Source: Francisella halioticida
GTDB lineage: Bacteria > Pseudomonadota > Gammaproteobacteria > Francisellales > Francisellaceae
NCBI RefSeq assembly: GCF_002211785.1
Contig: NZ_CP022132.1
Location: 434,001 to 498,000, forward strand
Direction of reading: 5' to 3'
Length of the DNA stretch: 64,000 nt
Shown here: one piece after another, positions 51,047-62,572 of the stretch
How positions within the stretch are numbered: position 1 is the stretch's first letter
How the letters are laid out: each line of letters starts with the position of its first letter
Position numbers and translations under genes: made by a program
Notes under the pieces: generated by a model
The model's input: only the letters and a program-made list of their open reading frames with translations
Databases searched by the model: none
What the model was told of the DNA's origin: nothing

Positions 51047-52358
51047 TATAATGTCCTCAGAAAAAGCTACTGATTTTAGAAAGATTTTTATTCCTAAATG
51101 TTAAACTTAACTAGATAAATTAGGAAATAGATAAATGAGTAAAAAAAGAGTAACGTATACAGCTGATTTTAAAGCTAAAGTAATTATAGAATTGCTAGAA
51201 GGCGATATGACAGTTAATGAGATAGCAAGTAAGTATGATTTACTTCCTAAAAACGTGCACAATTGGAAGCAGCAATTTTTATCTAATGCTTGCTTAGCAT
51301 TTGATAAAAGCTCTGTTGTTAAGGAGTATAAGCAGGAAATAGATGAGCTTAGAAAAGATAAAGATGCAACAAGTAAAAAACTAGTCGAGGTAATAGTAGA
51401 GAGGGATTTTTTAATGGGAAAGCTAAAAAGCTTGGTATCATCAAATGATAGAGTAAACTCTGTAGATACTAAGCTAGAATTATCTTTAAATAATCAGCTT
51501 AAACTATTATCTGTATCTAAGAGTGTGTACTATTATACACCAATATCAAAATTTAGTAGTAATGATGATATTAGACTATTAAATGCAATAGATTTGATAC
51601 ATACTAAACATCCATATTATGGTACGAGAAGGCTAGTAAAGTTGCTAAATAGATTAGGATTTCTAGTTGGAAGGAAGCTAATCAAAAGTGCTATGGAATT
51701 CATGGGTATTAAGGCATTGTATCCTAAAAAAAAGACAACTGTCATTAATAAGCAACACAAGAAATATCCATACTTACTTAATGTATTTAAAAATGAGACG
51801 AATCAGGTTGTTATAGATAAAGCTAATAAGGTATGGAGTGCTGATATCACGTATATTAGACTAGAATGTGGGTATGCATATTTAGCAGCCATAATAGATT
51901 GGCATAGCAAGAAAATACTAGCTTGGAAGATTTCTAATACTATGGATACACATCTAACAACTAGTGTGTTAAAAGAAGCGTTATTTAAATATGGTAAACC
52001 TGATATCTTTAACTCTGATCAAGGAACTCAATATACAGCAAAAGAGCATATTAAAATAATATCTGATAATAAAATAAATAAATCTATGGATGCTAAAGGA
52101 AGATCTATAGATAATATTGCAATTGAGAGATTTTGGAGAACACTGAAATATGAAAATGTTTATCCGGCATCATATATAACTATGAAAGAGGCTAAAGTAG
52201 GTATCAAAGAATATATTGATATTTACAACGATGAAAGACTACATTCTAGTATTGGATATATGACTCCTGATGAAGTATATTCTGGTATTTTAGATGCTGC
52301 ATAAAAGCAAGGAATAAAAATATTTTATAAAGTGGTATTGAATAACAGGGACAGTTTA
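51047..52358 (+). mobile_element. IS-C copy 2 (1312 bp)
   Basis: Same ends (TATAATGT, GGGACAGTTTA) and length as the copy at 32591. The left flank is truncated IS-A; the right flank (ATATATACC) is unrelated and does not resume the IS-A sequence. No target duplication. Confidence 0.93.
51135..52304 (+). CDS. IS3-family transposase of IS-C copy 2 (389 aa)
   Basis: Intact single-frame transposase almost identical to the one at 32679. Differences include QHKKYPY for QDKKYPY, NKSMDAKG for NISMDAKG close to the core, and YNDERLH for YNNERLH. The catalytic residues in SADITYI, SDQGTQYTA and IERFWRTLK are unchanged. Confidence 0.9.
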   Translation: MSKKRVTYTADFKAKVIIELLEGDMTVNEIASKYDLLPKNVHNWKQQFLSNACLAFDKSSVVKEYKQEIDELRKDKDATSKKLVEVIVERDFLMGKLKSLVSSNDRVNSVDTKLELSLNNQLKLLSVSKSVYYYTPISKFSSNDDIRLLNAIDLIHTKHPYYGTRRLVKLLNRLGFLVGRKLIKSAMEFMGIKALYPKKKTTVINKQHKKYPYLLNVFKNETNQVVIDKANKVWSADITYIRLECGYAYLAAIIDWHSKKILAWKISNTMDTHLTTSVLKEALFKYGKPDIFNSDQGTQYTAKEHIKIISDNKINKSMDAKGRSIDNIAIERFWRTLKYENVYPASYITMKEAKVGIKEYIDIYNDERLHSSIGYMTPDEVYSGILDAA

Positions 52359-52705
52359 ATATATACCTTTGAAATCTATTTTTTGTGCCGTGTTTTTGAA
52401 TGGTTTTATAGCAACAATTAGAGTTTTTTTACAGCTATCTGTAAACTAATTCTTTTTAAACCCTTATTATACATGTGTTACAAGCATATTTTATCCACAC
52501 TTTTTTGCTATAAACCTAAATAAACTGTTTTTCAAATACTTGATCATACCTCGATTACCTAATAATGATTTTTCATCCTTAGTTATAAACACTTTTTTCA
52601 TATTTTTTTAAAGAGATGTAACTAGCTTTAATCCATAATACCATTCCGTTATATATGTTTGTAATTGGTATTGGTTAGACGTATTTTGTTAACTTAGAAT
52701 CATAA
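52359..52705. other. Intergenic region, nothing recognised
   Basis: About 350 AT-rich bases between IS-C copy 2 and the glycosyltransferase stop. Short open pieces occur on the minus strand near the IS border, but no family, hairpin terminator or repeat was recognised. Confidence 0.4.
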
Positions 52706-54481
52706 TTAAATTGACATAACGGTAACATCATCAAATTCTCTCATTGATGAAGAGCCAAAGACAACTAAGTTAAGCAATAGGTTAATAAAAAATAAACTAC
52801 TCAATAGCAATGTAACAACTAGTATTACACTAGGTTTAAGGCTAGCCCCGATAATTACAGCAATACAGATTCCTAGTAAAGAAAATCCCAACATTCCTTG
52901 ATAATTTTTTAGAACTAAAAGCCAATTTACATTATTTTCTGCTTTTTTACCTGTTGGTTTCCAGCCTTGAGGTCTTCTTAATAAGTAATTTAAAACAGCC
53001 TTAGCCGATACCCAACTAATAAAACTACTCATTACAAAGAAAGCTAGATATAGCTTAGATAGCCATTTAAGCTTTTCTTTTCTATTTAGGTTGTGAGGTT
53101 TATTACGTATTCCATATCCAATCATATTTAATATCGCTGGTAAGTTTAGTAATAGAATATATGACAACCATAGTATAGAGCTTTGGGGATTAAATATTCC
53201 TAAAAAAGAAAATACTGGTATTAAAATGGCACTAAATGAAAACATTTGGTTAATGATATCTATCTTCTCTTTAAAAGTAATTTCTTTAGAAAAGATAATT
53301 TTCCAAAAATACTTGTGTGTAATTTGCATGTTTCCATATGTCCAACGCATCCACATTGACTCGCACTCTTTTAAAGATGTTGGAACCCATTCACCAGAGT
53401 CAACCCAAACCGTCTTACCATAATGACCTTTAAAGTAACATCTAACAGCAGCAGCAACATCTTCGACAATCATTGGTTCACCACGATGTTCTTCTAGCCA
53501 AGGACCAATTTCATCTAGTGTTTCCTTAGACCATATAGAGTTGTGTCCTTGAAAAATCGAAAATCCTCTATGGCCTATTAAACTCATTGTGTAACGTAAC
53601 ATGTTTTGTGACATGCAGCAAATTTTTGCAAATAGGCTGGAGTTATCATTAGTACCTTTGATTAGTAAAGAAGCAAATCCTAATTTTTTATCTTTGATAA
53701 ATTCAGGCATTACTCGTTTTAAAGTATCAGCTTTAAGTGTTGAATCAGCATCTAGTAAGATTACATATGGTTGATTTAAATACTCCATTCCAATATCTAA
53801 ATTTTTAGGTTTAAAGCCAACAGTTGAGTTACGGTGAATGAATTTATATTCAGTATCTGGATTTAAAGTATTTTGCTTCTCAACATAATTACGCCATTGT
53901 TCTAAATCTTGATGGTTTAAGTCGCTATTATCGACTACTATAATTTGCTTTTTGTGAGCTGAATAATGAAGCTGGTTGGCTGAATCAAAAGTTAGTTTAC
54001 ATACATCAAAAGGTTCATTACGTGTAGCAATTAACACTGAGCAGCCAGGTAATTGATTTTCAGAAAATGAGTTATCGATTTCTTGAGTAGGCTCTTTAAA
54101 CGTTAGGTATTGAATACATAATACTAATTTATAGTACATTTGAAAAATAAGAGGCATTGTTACAAATATTAAAATTTTATAAATTATGCTACTCTCAAAT
54201 AAGTCAAGTAATAGATAGTTGTTTAATATTGTAAATAATGCTGATATCCCGATGAAAAGTAAGCTATATTTTATCTTTTGGCGATGCATTTGGCTACGAC
54301 GCATACTTTTAGTACGTAGAAAAATTAATACAGATATCAAGACTATGCCCATTAATCCTAACGTAAGCGGAGCTGAATCTATATTTAAAGTACCTAAAAA
54401 AGTTAATGTTGCTATGCCAGCAATTGTTATAGGTAGTTTAATAAAACTTGATTTAATTTTGTAAATTATTGAATTTAACAT
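52706..54481 (-). CDS. Membrane glycosyltransferase, family 2 (cellulose-synthase-like)
   Basis: 591-residue processive-type GT2. Two N-terminal helix pairs (about 15-125) precede a cytosolic catalytic domain with CSVLIATRNEPFD (about 148-160), VVDNSD, the metal-binding DAD in VILLDADST (about 242), the catalytic base region VEDVAAAVRC (about 335), and MRWTYGN replacing the QxxRW acceptor motif. At least four C-terminal helices follow. The product polysaccharide is unknown; it could be a beta-glucan or an envelope glycan. No partner genes (BcsB-like, cellulase) lie nearby. Single gene upstream of, and divergent from, groES. Confidence 0.82.
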   Translation of the reverse strand: MLNSIIYKIKSSFIKLPITIAGIATLTFLGTLNIDSAPLTLGLMGIVLISVLIFLRTKSMRRSQMHRQKIKYSLLFIGISALFTILNNYLLLDLFESSIIYKILIFVTMPLIFQMYYKLVLCIQYLTFKEPTQEIDNSFSENQLPGCSVLIATRNEPFDVCKLTFDSANQLHYSAHKKQIIVVDNSDLNHQDLEQWRNYVEKQNTLNPDTEYKFIHRNSTVGFKPKNLDIGMEYLNQPYVILLDADSTLKADTLKRVMPEFIKDKKLGFASLLIKGTNDNSSLFAKICCMSQNMLRYTMSLIGHRGFSIFQGHNSIWSKETLDEIGPWLEEHRGEPMIVEDVAAAVRCYFKGHYGKTVWVDSGEWVPTSLKECESMWMRWTYGNMQITHKYFWKIIFSKEITFKEKIDIINQMFSFSAILIPVFSFLGIFNPQSSILWLSYILLLNLPAILNMIGYGIRNKPHNLNRKEKLKWLSKLYLAFFVMSSFISWVSAKAVLNYLLRRPQGWKPTGKKAENNVNWLLVLKNYQGMLGFSLLGICIAVIIGASLKPSVILVVTLLLSSLFFINLLLNLVVFGSSSMREFDDVTVMSI

Positions 54482-54613
54482 ATTTATTTCCCCTTAAAAT
54501 AAAATATAATCGATGCATTACATAATCATCACTGAATACAATCCATAAGATGTTATAAAATAATTGGCGAGGATTATACTAGGTTTTATTTACAAAATAA
54601 AGAATTATCTATA

Positions 54614-54713
54614 TTAGATAGAAGTACAAGCTAGTCTAATCATTCTCAAATAAGCAGAAATAATTTTGTCAAACCTAGAAGATTTTTTTATCAAAAGTCT
54701 TTCTAATTATACT
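54614..54713 (-). pseudogene. IS5-type transposase tail remnant
   Basis: The motif S-R-F-D-K-I-I-S-A-Y-L-R-M-I-R-L-A-C resembles the last helix of IS5-family transposases (RYDK...FL...IHLA..WL pattern). Only about 30 codons are readable and no terminal repeats were identified. Confidence 0.35.
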
Positions 54714-54981
54714 CTTAAGTATTAAAACTATAGGATTCAGCTGTTTGATTTATACTTTGTTAATAAGTCTATAGCTACTTTATTATCATCAGTTTTATTT
54801 TTTGATAACATTATTTCTAATGAACCGCCTAAAGCAATCAGTTATGATATGAATCTTGGTATAATAGTACAGTTAATAAAGATATAATAAGAAACTTTAA
54901 TAATTTTTGCATATTTTTAATAAAGAATTCACTGTTTTATACAATTATACTTATTCTCATAGATAAAATAATAAGAATTCT

Positions 54982-55010
54982 CTTGAAAATTTATCTTTAG
55001 GTACTATATA
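54982..55010 (+). promoter_or_regulatory. Sigma-32-type promoter of groESL
   Basis: CTTGAAAA at 54982-54989 is followed after about 13 bases by an AT-rich element (ACTATATATA), about 85 bases before the groES start. The upstream box matches the heat-shock consensus well; the downstream box is weaker (no CCCC). No CIRCE repeat was seen, so RpoH rather than HrcA control is suggested. Confidence 0.55.
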
Positions 55011-55095
55011 TAGTTTGTAGGTTCATAAAGCTTGGATAGTTTTATAGCTGCAAATCATTTAAATATTTACAATTTAACAAAGGAGTAAGATTGTT

Positions 55096-55383
55096 ATGAA
55101 CATTCGTCCATTACAAGATAGAGTATTAGTACGCCGTGCTGAAGAAGAAACAAAATCTGCAGGTGGGATTATTTTAACTGGTAGCGCTCAGGAAAAACCA
55201 AGTGAAGGTGAAGTTGTAGCTGCTGGCAATGGTAAGAAATTAGACAGTGGTTCTACCCAACCTATGGATGTAAAAGTAGGAGATAAAGTATTATTTGGTA
55301 AGTATTCAGGAAGTGAAGTAAAAGCAGATGATGAAACTCTTCTTATGATGAGAGAAGAAGACATCATGGGTATCATTGGATAA
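55096..55383 (+). CDS. groES: Co-chaperonin GroES
   Basis: 95-residue lid protein of the GroEL chamber. It starts [18 protein letters not shown], has the mobile loop around [20 protein letters not shown] (GroEL-binding hydrophobic triad IIL) and ends [17 protein letters not shown]-like. AAAGGAG lies before the ATG. It is the first gene of the operon. Confidence 0.98.
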   Translation: MNIRPLQDRVLVRRAEEETKSAGGIILTGSAQEKPSEGEVVAAGNGKKLDSGSTQPMDVKVGDKVLFGKYSGSEVKADDETLLMMREEDIMGIIG

Positions 55384-55386
55384 GAA

Positions 55387-56013
55387 ATGAGATTAGATAG
55401 GCTAAGAAAATTAAAGCTTGATTTTCTTGAGGTTTATCCTCAAGGATTTAATAATCCTGAGATGCAAAAGATTGCTAAGAAACATAATATAGATAAGTTA
55501 TCTGAGATGGCTCAGCAAGCTTTTGCAAACAGTAGCTCTTCATCTGTTGATGCGTTTCTTGAAGATATTATAAGAATCGTATCAAGATCATCTATGGTAT
55601 CAATGTTTGAAAAACCTAAGTTTAAGGATTTCATACATCATTTAGATGATATTCAAAAGCAGAAGTTTTCTGATGCCTTAATTAATCTAGTCAATGGACA
55701 ACAAAAAAAAGGTTTTGAAGATCTTGTTTCAATACTTGGTAAAGCTAAGCTTGCAAAATGGAGTTTGATAACAATATGTTTGTTTTATTTTGACCCTCAA
55801 AAAGAAGTGTTTATAAAGCCGACAGTTACCAAAGATGTTATTAACTTTTTTGAGATAGAAGATTTAGTTTACAAAACTACCCCGACGTGGGAGTTTTATG
55901 AGAAATATAGGGATGTTATTCATAACATGAAAAATTCAGTAGATAAAAGTATTGCTATTAATAACGCTGCATTTACTGGTTTTATAATGATGTCTTTAAA
56001 TAGTTTTAAATAA
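55387..56013 (+). CDS. Unknown protein encoded between groES and groEL
   Basis: 208 residues, starting three bases after the groES stop, so translation is probably coupled (no clear separate ribosome site). No signal peptide or membrane helix. Mostly helical: [60 protein letters not shown], then [12 protein letters not shown] and [21 protein letters not shown] have a vague memory of similar stand-alone proteins of unknown function beginning MRLDK..WK..FLELYP, but no function. groES and groEL are normally adjacent, so this is an insertion into a heat-shock operon. Codon use resembles its neighbours. Confidence 0.8.
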   Translation: MRLDRLRKLKLDFLEVYPQGFNNPEMQKIAKKHNIDKLSEMAQQAFANSSSSSVDAFLEDIIRIVSRSSMVSMFEKPKFKDFIHHLDDIQKQKFSDALINLVNGQQKKGFEDLVSILGKAKLAKWSLITICLFYFDPQKEVFIKPTVTKDVINFFEIEDLVYKTTPTWEFYEKYRDVIHNMKNSVDKSIAINNAAFTGFIMMSLNSFK

Positions 56014-56024
56014 ATAAAATATAA

Positions 56025-57683
<1,659 letters not shown>

Positions 57684-57693
57684 TTGAAAAATA

Positions 57694-58010
57694 TTATGTG
57701 CTAATTCTTAACATCTGATTAGCATTTCTCTGAAACTCGTAAGAGCTTTTCTCAATATTATACTTATAGTTATTTTTGTCTAATACTTTATCTAAGTGTT
57801 TAGATTTATTTGATTCTAAATCACGTATTGGAAATATTCTTACTTCAAATTTTGATAATCTGCACATTTCTAAAATTGATTTTATATGGAAGTCTAAATC
57901 TAAGTGCTTGCTATATAAAAATAAAAAGTGAGAGCATAGAACTATATTGAAGGATTTATCTGCGAAAGAAGATAGGTCTGGTAGCGTATTATATATGTAC
58001 CGACCTGATC
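57694..58010 (-). pseudogene. SAM-dependent methyltransferase C-terminal fragment cut by IS-B copy 3
   Basis: The minus strand is open from the IS-B border to TAA at 57694: SGRYIYNTLPDLSSFADKSF, NIVLCSHFLFLYSKHLDLDF, HIKSILEMCRLSKFEVRIFP, then YEFQRNANQMLRIST. This is the second half of a class I methyltransferase of a conserved bacterial type (LPF-D-SF-LVLCSHFLFLYS and a YEFQRG-NQML ending). The SAM-binding half is missing. It is convergent with groEL and would otherwise have been a normal neighbour. Confidence 0.75.
57699..57724 (+). terminator. Possible groEL terminator hairpin
   Basis: TGCTAAT (57699-57705) pairs perfectly with ATTAGCA (57718-57724) around a 12-base loop and is followed by TTTCTC, 15 bases after the groEL stop. 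The stem is AT-rich, so strength is uncertain; it also overlaps the end of the opposing methyltransferase fragment. Confidence 0.4.
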
Positions 58011-58497
58011 TACCCCGTCAATTTGGGACAGTTTACTACTTCATTTTCCATTATATATTCAAATTGATATGGAGTCATATAATTTATTGTAGAATGTCTC
58101 CTTTTTGTATTATAGTAAGCTTCAATATATTCAAATATTGATAGTTTAGCTTCTTCTCTAGTTTTATAGCTTTCATCATGTACTAACTCTACTTTTAAAG
58201 TTCCAAAGAAACTTTCACAAGCAGCATTATCGTAACAGCATCCTTTAGAGCTCATACTTGATAGTAGCCAGTGTTCTTTAATAATGTCTTGATATTGTTT
58301 GCTACAAGTACTGTGACCCTTTATCAGAGTGTATAATCACACCACTAGGAAAATTTCTTCTAAATAATGCCATATTTAAAGCATTACAAACTAAATCCGC
58401 TTTCATCCTAGAATCCATTGCCCAACCAATAACTGATCTTGAGAATAAATCTATAATCACACAAAGATACAGCCACCCCTCTTGTGTAGGTACATAA
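58011..58497 (-). mobile_element. IS-B copy 3, truncated by IS-C copy 3
   Basis: Matches the last 487 bp of IS-B from the TACCCCGTCAATTTGGGACA end, next to a GATC(A)-type flank as in the other copies. An extra base near 58306 (CTACAAGTACTG for CTACAGTACTG) breaks orfB. It stops within the codons for VTDITYVPTQ where IS-C copy 3 begins, so the left end, orfA and most of orfB are absent. Confidence 0.92.
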
Positions 58498-59809
58498 TAT
58501 AATGTTCCCAGAAAAAGCTACTGATTTTAGAAAGATTTTTATTCCTAGATGTTAAAGTTAACTAGATAAATTAGGAAATGGATAAATGAGTAAAAAAAGA
58601 GTAACGTATACAGCTGATTTTAAAGCTAAAGTAATTATAGAATTGCTAGAAGGCGATATGACAGTTAATGAGATAGCAAGTAAGTATGATTTACTTCCTA
58701 AAAACGTGCACAATTGGAAGCAGCAATTTTTATCTAATGCTTGCTTAGCATTTGATAAAAGCTCTGTTGTTAAGGAGTATAAGCAGGAAATAGATGAGCT
58801 TAGAAAAGATAAAGATGCAACAAGTAAAAAACTAGTCGAGGTAATAGTAGAGAGGGATTTTTTAATGGGAAAGCTAAAAAGCTTGGTATCATCAAATGAT
58901 AGAGTAAACTCTGTAGATACTAAGCTAGAATTATCTTTAAATAATCAGCTTAAACTATTATCTGTATCTAAGAGTGTGTACTATTATACACCAATATCAA
59001 AATTTAGTAGTAATGATGATATTAGACTATTAAATGCAATAGATTTGATACATACTAAACATCCATATTATGGTACGAGAAGGCTAGTAAAGTTGCTAAA
59101 TAGATTAGGATTTCTAGTTGGAAGGAAGCTAATCAAAAGTGCTATGGAATTAATGGGTATTAAGGCATTGTATCCTAAAAAAAAGACAACTGTCATTAAT
59201 AAGCAACACAAGAAATATCCATACTTACTTAATGTATTTAAAAATGAGACGAATCAGGTTGTTATAGATAAAGCTAATAAGGTATGGAGTGCTGATATCA
59301 CGTATATTAGACTAGAATGTGGGTATGCATATTTAGTAGCCATAATAGATTGGCATAGCAAGAAAACACTAGCTTGGAAGATTTCTAATACTATGGATAC
59401 ACATCTAACAACTAGTGTGTTAAAAGAAGCGTTATTTAAATATGGTAAACCTGATATCTTTAACTCTGATCAAGGAACTCAATATACAGCAAAAGAGCAT
59501 ATTAAAATATTATCTGATAATAAAATAAATATATCTATGGATGCTAAAGGAAGATCTATAGATAATATTGCAATTGAGAGATTTTGGAAAACACTGAAAT
59601 ATGAAAATGTTTATCCGGCATCATATATAACTATGAAAGAGGCTAAAGTAGGTATCAAAGAATATATTAATATTTACAACAATGAAAGACTACATTCTAG
59701 TATTGGATATATGACTCCTGATGAAGTATATTCTGGTATTTTAGATGCTGCATAAAAGCAAGGAATAAATATATTTTATAAAGTGGTATTGAATAATAGG
59801 GACAGTTTA
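58498..59809 (+). mobile_element. IS-C copy 3 (1312 bp)
   Basis: Same ends and exact length as the other two copies, with small differences at the left end (TATAATGTTCCC instead of TATAATGTCCTC). The left flank is truncated IS-B and the right flank a truncated serine hydrolase gene. No target duplication. Confidence 0.93.
58586..59755 (+). CDS. IS3-family transposase of IS-C copy 3 (389 aa)
   Basis: Intact single-frame transposase. Substitutions relative to copy 1 include MELMGIK for MEFMGIK, SKKTLAW for SKKILAW, FWKTLKY for FWRTLKY next to the catalytic Glu, and YINIYNN for YIDIYNN. The DDE residues are present. Confidence 0.9.
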   Translation: MSKKRVTYTADFKAKVIIELLEGDMTVNEIASKYDLLPKNVHNWKQQFLSNACLAFDKSSVVKEYKQEIDELRKDKDATSKKLVEVIVERDFLMGKLKSLVSSNDRVNSVDTKLELSLNNQLKLLSVSKSVYYYTPISKFSSNDDIRLLNAIDLIHTKHPYYGTRRLVKLLNRLGFLVGRKLIKSAMELMGIKALYPKKKTTVINKQHKKYPYLLNVFKNETNQVVIDKANKVWSADITYIRLECGYAYLVAIIDWHSKKTLAWKISNTMDTHLTTSVLKEALFKYGKPDIFNSDQGTQYTAKEHIKILSDNKINISMDAKGRSIDNIAIERFWKTLKYENVYPASYITMKEAKVGIKEYINIYNNERLHSSIGYMTPDEVYSGILDAA

Positions 59810-60660
59810 TTATGCATAATGGTAAAACTGTAGGGCAAAATGGCTTTTATTCACAAGATAGAGCAACAACCGTAGATTTTATCACTGGTAGGAATGATAG
59901 TGGTAATAATCCAAACCATCTTGTTGTACCAAGAGAATATAATCCTGGCACAGAGAATATATACAGTGATACAGATTTTATGTTGTTAGGAGTAATTATT
60001 GAAAATATTACAAATATGCCTTTGAACAAATACGTTGAGCAAGAAATATATCAGCCTTTGGGAATAGACTTAACTTATAATCCTCTAAATAAAAGTATTA
60101 GTATTGAGCAGATAGCCCAAACAGCTATAGGTAATTGGTCAGTTGATCAATATGGTCTAAAATTTCCATATAACAATATGTGTGAAAATCCTATAAGGGG
60201 AAATGCTCACGATGAAAAAGTTTTTTATAGCATGGCAGGGGTATCTGGACACGCAGGTTTATTTGGAAATGTAGAAGACTTAGAAGTTTTAGTTAAGCTA
60301 TTATTAAATGAAGGCAGTTATAATAATGTAACTTTATTTGATAAAGAAACTCTAGATTTATTTACATCTCCTGTAGGAACTGATGATACCTATGGCATAG
60401 GATGGAGATTAGCTGGTAATGATAAAAAAATGGCATGGATGATGGGTGATTATGCAAGTAATAAAACTTATGGTCATACAGGTTTCACTGGAATGGTGAC
60501 TATTATCGATCCTAAAGAGAATTTAGGCATTATTTTATTAACAGGTAAGCTTCAAAGTCAGCAGTTATCTAAAGGTAAGTTCGCTTCAACTAGTGACTAT
60601 GTGACACCAAATTATGGTTCTATAATGACTATAGTGCAAGAAGATTTTCAAAAAGCTTAA
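59810..60660 (+). pseudogene. Serine hydrolase (class C beta-lactamase/PBP4B-like), N-terminus lost to IS-C
   Basis: The remaining 282 codons (first ATG 59812) lack the start of the enzyme, including the catalytic S-x-x-K. Still visible are the second motif YSDTDFMLLGVIIE (the Tyr of Y-x-N type; close to the YSDxDYMLLG of YfeW/PBP4B proteins), YSMAGVSGHAGLFGN and the third motif GHTGFTGM. Such proteins are periplasmic DD-peptidases or esterases. IS-C copy 3 ends at the truncation point, so the gene is dead. Confidence 0.8.
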
Positions 60661-61479
60661 TTAATATTTCTTTAAAATTTTATCAAGGGTACTTGTTGAT
60701 AATATTCTCTTTAGTATTGCCATAATCCAAGTAGCTTTTGTTATATAGTATCTTGGTTTAGGCTTATTGGAGTTAATTATTTTTTCAACTACTTTAGCAA
60801 CAGATAATGCAGGCTCATTAAATGGTATAGGCTTATTTTGTCGAACAAGTATTCTAGCATAGTCATTTTTATGAGCAGAGTTTTCATAATTAATATTTTT
60901 TATAGTTTTAATAGAATTCTCTCTAAATTTACTGGTTATAGGACCTGTGTTTAAGCTAGTCATAAATATATTTGAGCCTTGAAGCTCTAAGCGCATTGTA
61001 TCAGTTAGTCCTTCAATAGCATACTTACTAGCATTATAGGCACCACGATATTTCATTGAAACAAGCCCCAATACAGAACTATGCTGTATTATTTTACCAT
61101 AACCTTGTTTACGCATTATTTTTAGAGCTTTTGTTGTTAGATAATGAAGTCCAAAAAAATTAGTCTCAAATTGTTCTTTTAGATATTTGGTTTTAATATC
61201 TTCCAAGGCTCCTGCTTGGCCGTATCCAGCATTGTTAAATACTACATCAAGAGTTCCATTTGTTTTGTTTAAGATATTCTCTAGGGCATTATCAATACTT
61301 TGATACTCAGTGACATCAATTAAATACGTTTCAAAGCCTTCTGCATTTAGAGCATCGACATCTTTTTGCTTCCTTGCTGATGTAAAAACTTGATGACCTA
61401 GCTCTTTAAGATGAACAGCCGTGGCATAGCCTATACCTCCATGAGAACATCCTGTTACTAATACTGATTGTTTTTTCAT
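60661..61479 (-). CDS. Short-chain dehydrogenase/reductase
   Basis: 272-residue NAD(P)-dependent oxidoreductase: the cofactor motif TGCSHGGIGYATA (about 9-21), NNAG (about 87-90), Ser in IIQHSSVLGL and the catalytic YNASK (about 152-156). The C-terminus has a basic, possibly membrane-associated helix (TKATWIMAILKRIL), as in SDRs that act on retinoid- or steroid-like lipids. The substrate is unknown. Its stop directly abuts the stop of the serine-hydrolase fragment. Confidence 0.85.
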   Translation of the reverse strand: MKKQSVLVTGCSHGGIGYATAVHLKELGHQVFTSARKQKDVDALNAEGFETYLIDVTEYQSIDNALENILNKTNGTLDVVFNNAGYGQAGALEDIKTKYLKEQFETNFFGLHYLTTKALKIMRKQGYGKIIQHSSVLGLVSMKYRGAYNASKYAIEGLTDTMRLELQGSNIFMTSLNTGPITSKFRENSIKTIKNINYENSAHKNDYARILVRQNKPIPFNEPALSVAKVVEKIINSNKPKPRYYITKATWIMAILKRILSTSTLDKILKKY

Positions 61480-61568
61480 ATTTAATCTATTTATTTTATA
61501 ACTACTTGGTAGTTTAGTTTAAAATAATAGTTATGTAAAACTCTACAGTTAAGATTAAATAGTTTATT

Positions 61569-62050
61569 ATGAACTATTCTAGAGCCCGTAAGCTTGTAAA
61601 ATTAAAAAAATCTCTTGGCCAAACAAAAGGCCTTAGGTTTATAGAAGAGAAATTGCTTAAAAAACCTTTGAGGCATTTAAGTTATGGCTCCGCAGCAAGA
61701 GCTTTAATGATAGGCTTATTTTGGATGATGATTTCTATGCCTTTTCAAATGCTTCCAACAGTTATTATGTGTGTTTATTAAGAGCAAATATTCCTATAGC
61801 TATAATATGCGTATGGATTAGTAATCCAATCACATGGCTACCAATATATTTTGCTAATTATATTTTTGGTAGTTTTTTACTAGGATTAAATATTAATATA
61901 GTGAATTGGCAAGCTTATGCAAACTATGTTATGCAAAACATAGAACAATTTTGGCGACCATTATATCTAGGCAGTATTGTAGGAGGCTTAATATTAGGAT
62001 CAGTGGCTTTTTTGCTAGTATATTTAATCAAGTTTTTAAGAAGAAATTAG
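61569..62050 (+). pseudogene. DUF2062 membrane protein, frameshifted
   Basis: The first frame (61569-61781) reads MNYSRARKLVKLKKSLGQTK to LSYGSAARALMIGLFWMMIS then MPFQMLPTVIMC; the second (to 62050) continues LLRANIPIAIICVWISNPIT with two more helices. Together they give the DUF2062 pattern (GLFW...PFQM...LLRANLP-A---WISNP). One base is missing near 61773 (total 482 nt, not divisible by three). Function unknown, inner membrane. It overlaps the next gene's stop by four bases, convergently. Confidence 0.8.
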
Positions 62051-62517
62051 CTTTTTTTCTTTTTAAATTTACCTAAAAACTTTTTAAAAAGTCCCTTGTT
62101 TTCAATATTTGACTCTTTAGTTGGTGTGAAGTTTTGTTTTTTCTTTAATATTTTTACTTCTACTTCTTCACATTCTTTAGACTCTGTTTGATCAGTACTT
62201 TGTAAGTGATGATCTTCTTTAGTATGTGTAGAGTCACTATTTTTAACTTCTAAGCTTTCATTTTGATATGATAATTCAAGATCCGCTGTTTTAGGAACAT
62301 CTGATGGTTTTGTTGAAAATTTATTTGGCTGAATTATATAAGCGCCATTTTCATTTTTCTTGATGAATCCTTGATCTGCTAGCATTCTACGATACTTGTA
62401 AATTGTACTTTTGGATACACCGTAGCTATCTGCTAATTTAGCAGGACTTGTATTACTCTCTATAGCTTTTAATATAGCTTTCTTAATATCTAGTTCTTTT
62501 GAAGCGGGGATTTTCAT
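62047..62517 (-). CDS. Small HTH protein with disordered basic tail
   Basis: 156 residues. Residues 8-60 form a resolvase/transposase-like helix-turn-helix (AILKAIESNTSPAKLADSYG then VSKSTIYKYRRMLADQGF). The rest is Ser-, Glu- and Lys-rich and probably disordered, ending in a strongly basic KGLFKKFLGKFKKKKS, a candidate amphipathic or nucleic-acid-binding segment. No transposase core is present, so it is probably a regulator or nucleoid-associated factor. It is co-directional with the flavoprotein gene upstream. Confidence 0.7.
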   Translation of the reverse strand: MKIPASKELDIKKAILKAIESNTSPAKLADSYGVSKSTIYKYRRMLADQGFIKKNENGAYIIQPNKFSTKPSDVPKTADLELSYQNESLEVKNSDSTHTKEDHHLQSTDQTESKECEEVEVKILKKKQNFTPTKESNIENKGLFKKFLGKFKKKKS

Positions 62518-62572
62518 ATTATGTTAGCAACTCATCTATGTCTAAGTGATCATTATAGCGCAGCTTTTGCTC

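Larger units (their letters stand above)
54482..55095. other. Intergenic region between the glycosyltransferase and groES
   Basis: 614 bases holding the divergent promoters. Near the left, minus strand 54614-54713, a decayed piece reads ERLLIKKSSRFDKIISAYLR then MIRLACTSI-stop, like the end of an IS5-type transposase. The heat-shock-type promoter of groESL lies at 54982-55010. The rest is AT-rich, without recognised content. Confidence 0.45.

Noticed and set aside
49893-52358. Integrative element at tRNA-Arg
   Set aside because: No integrase, no duplicated tRNA 3' end, only IS elements next to the tRNA.
52360-52480. Possible gene fragment on the minus strand beside IS-C copy 2
   Set aside because: Only about 30 open codons with no recognisable family; left as unassigned intergenic sequence.
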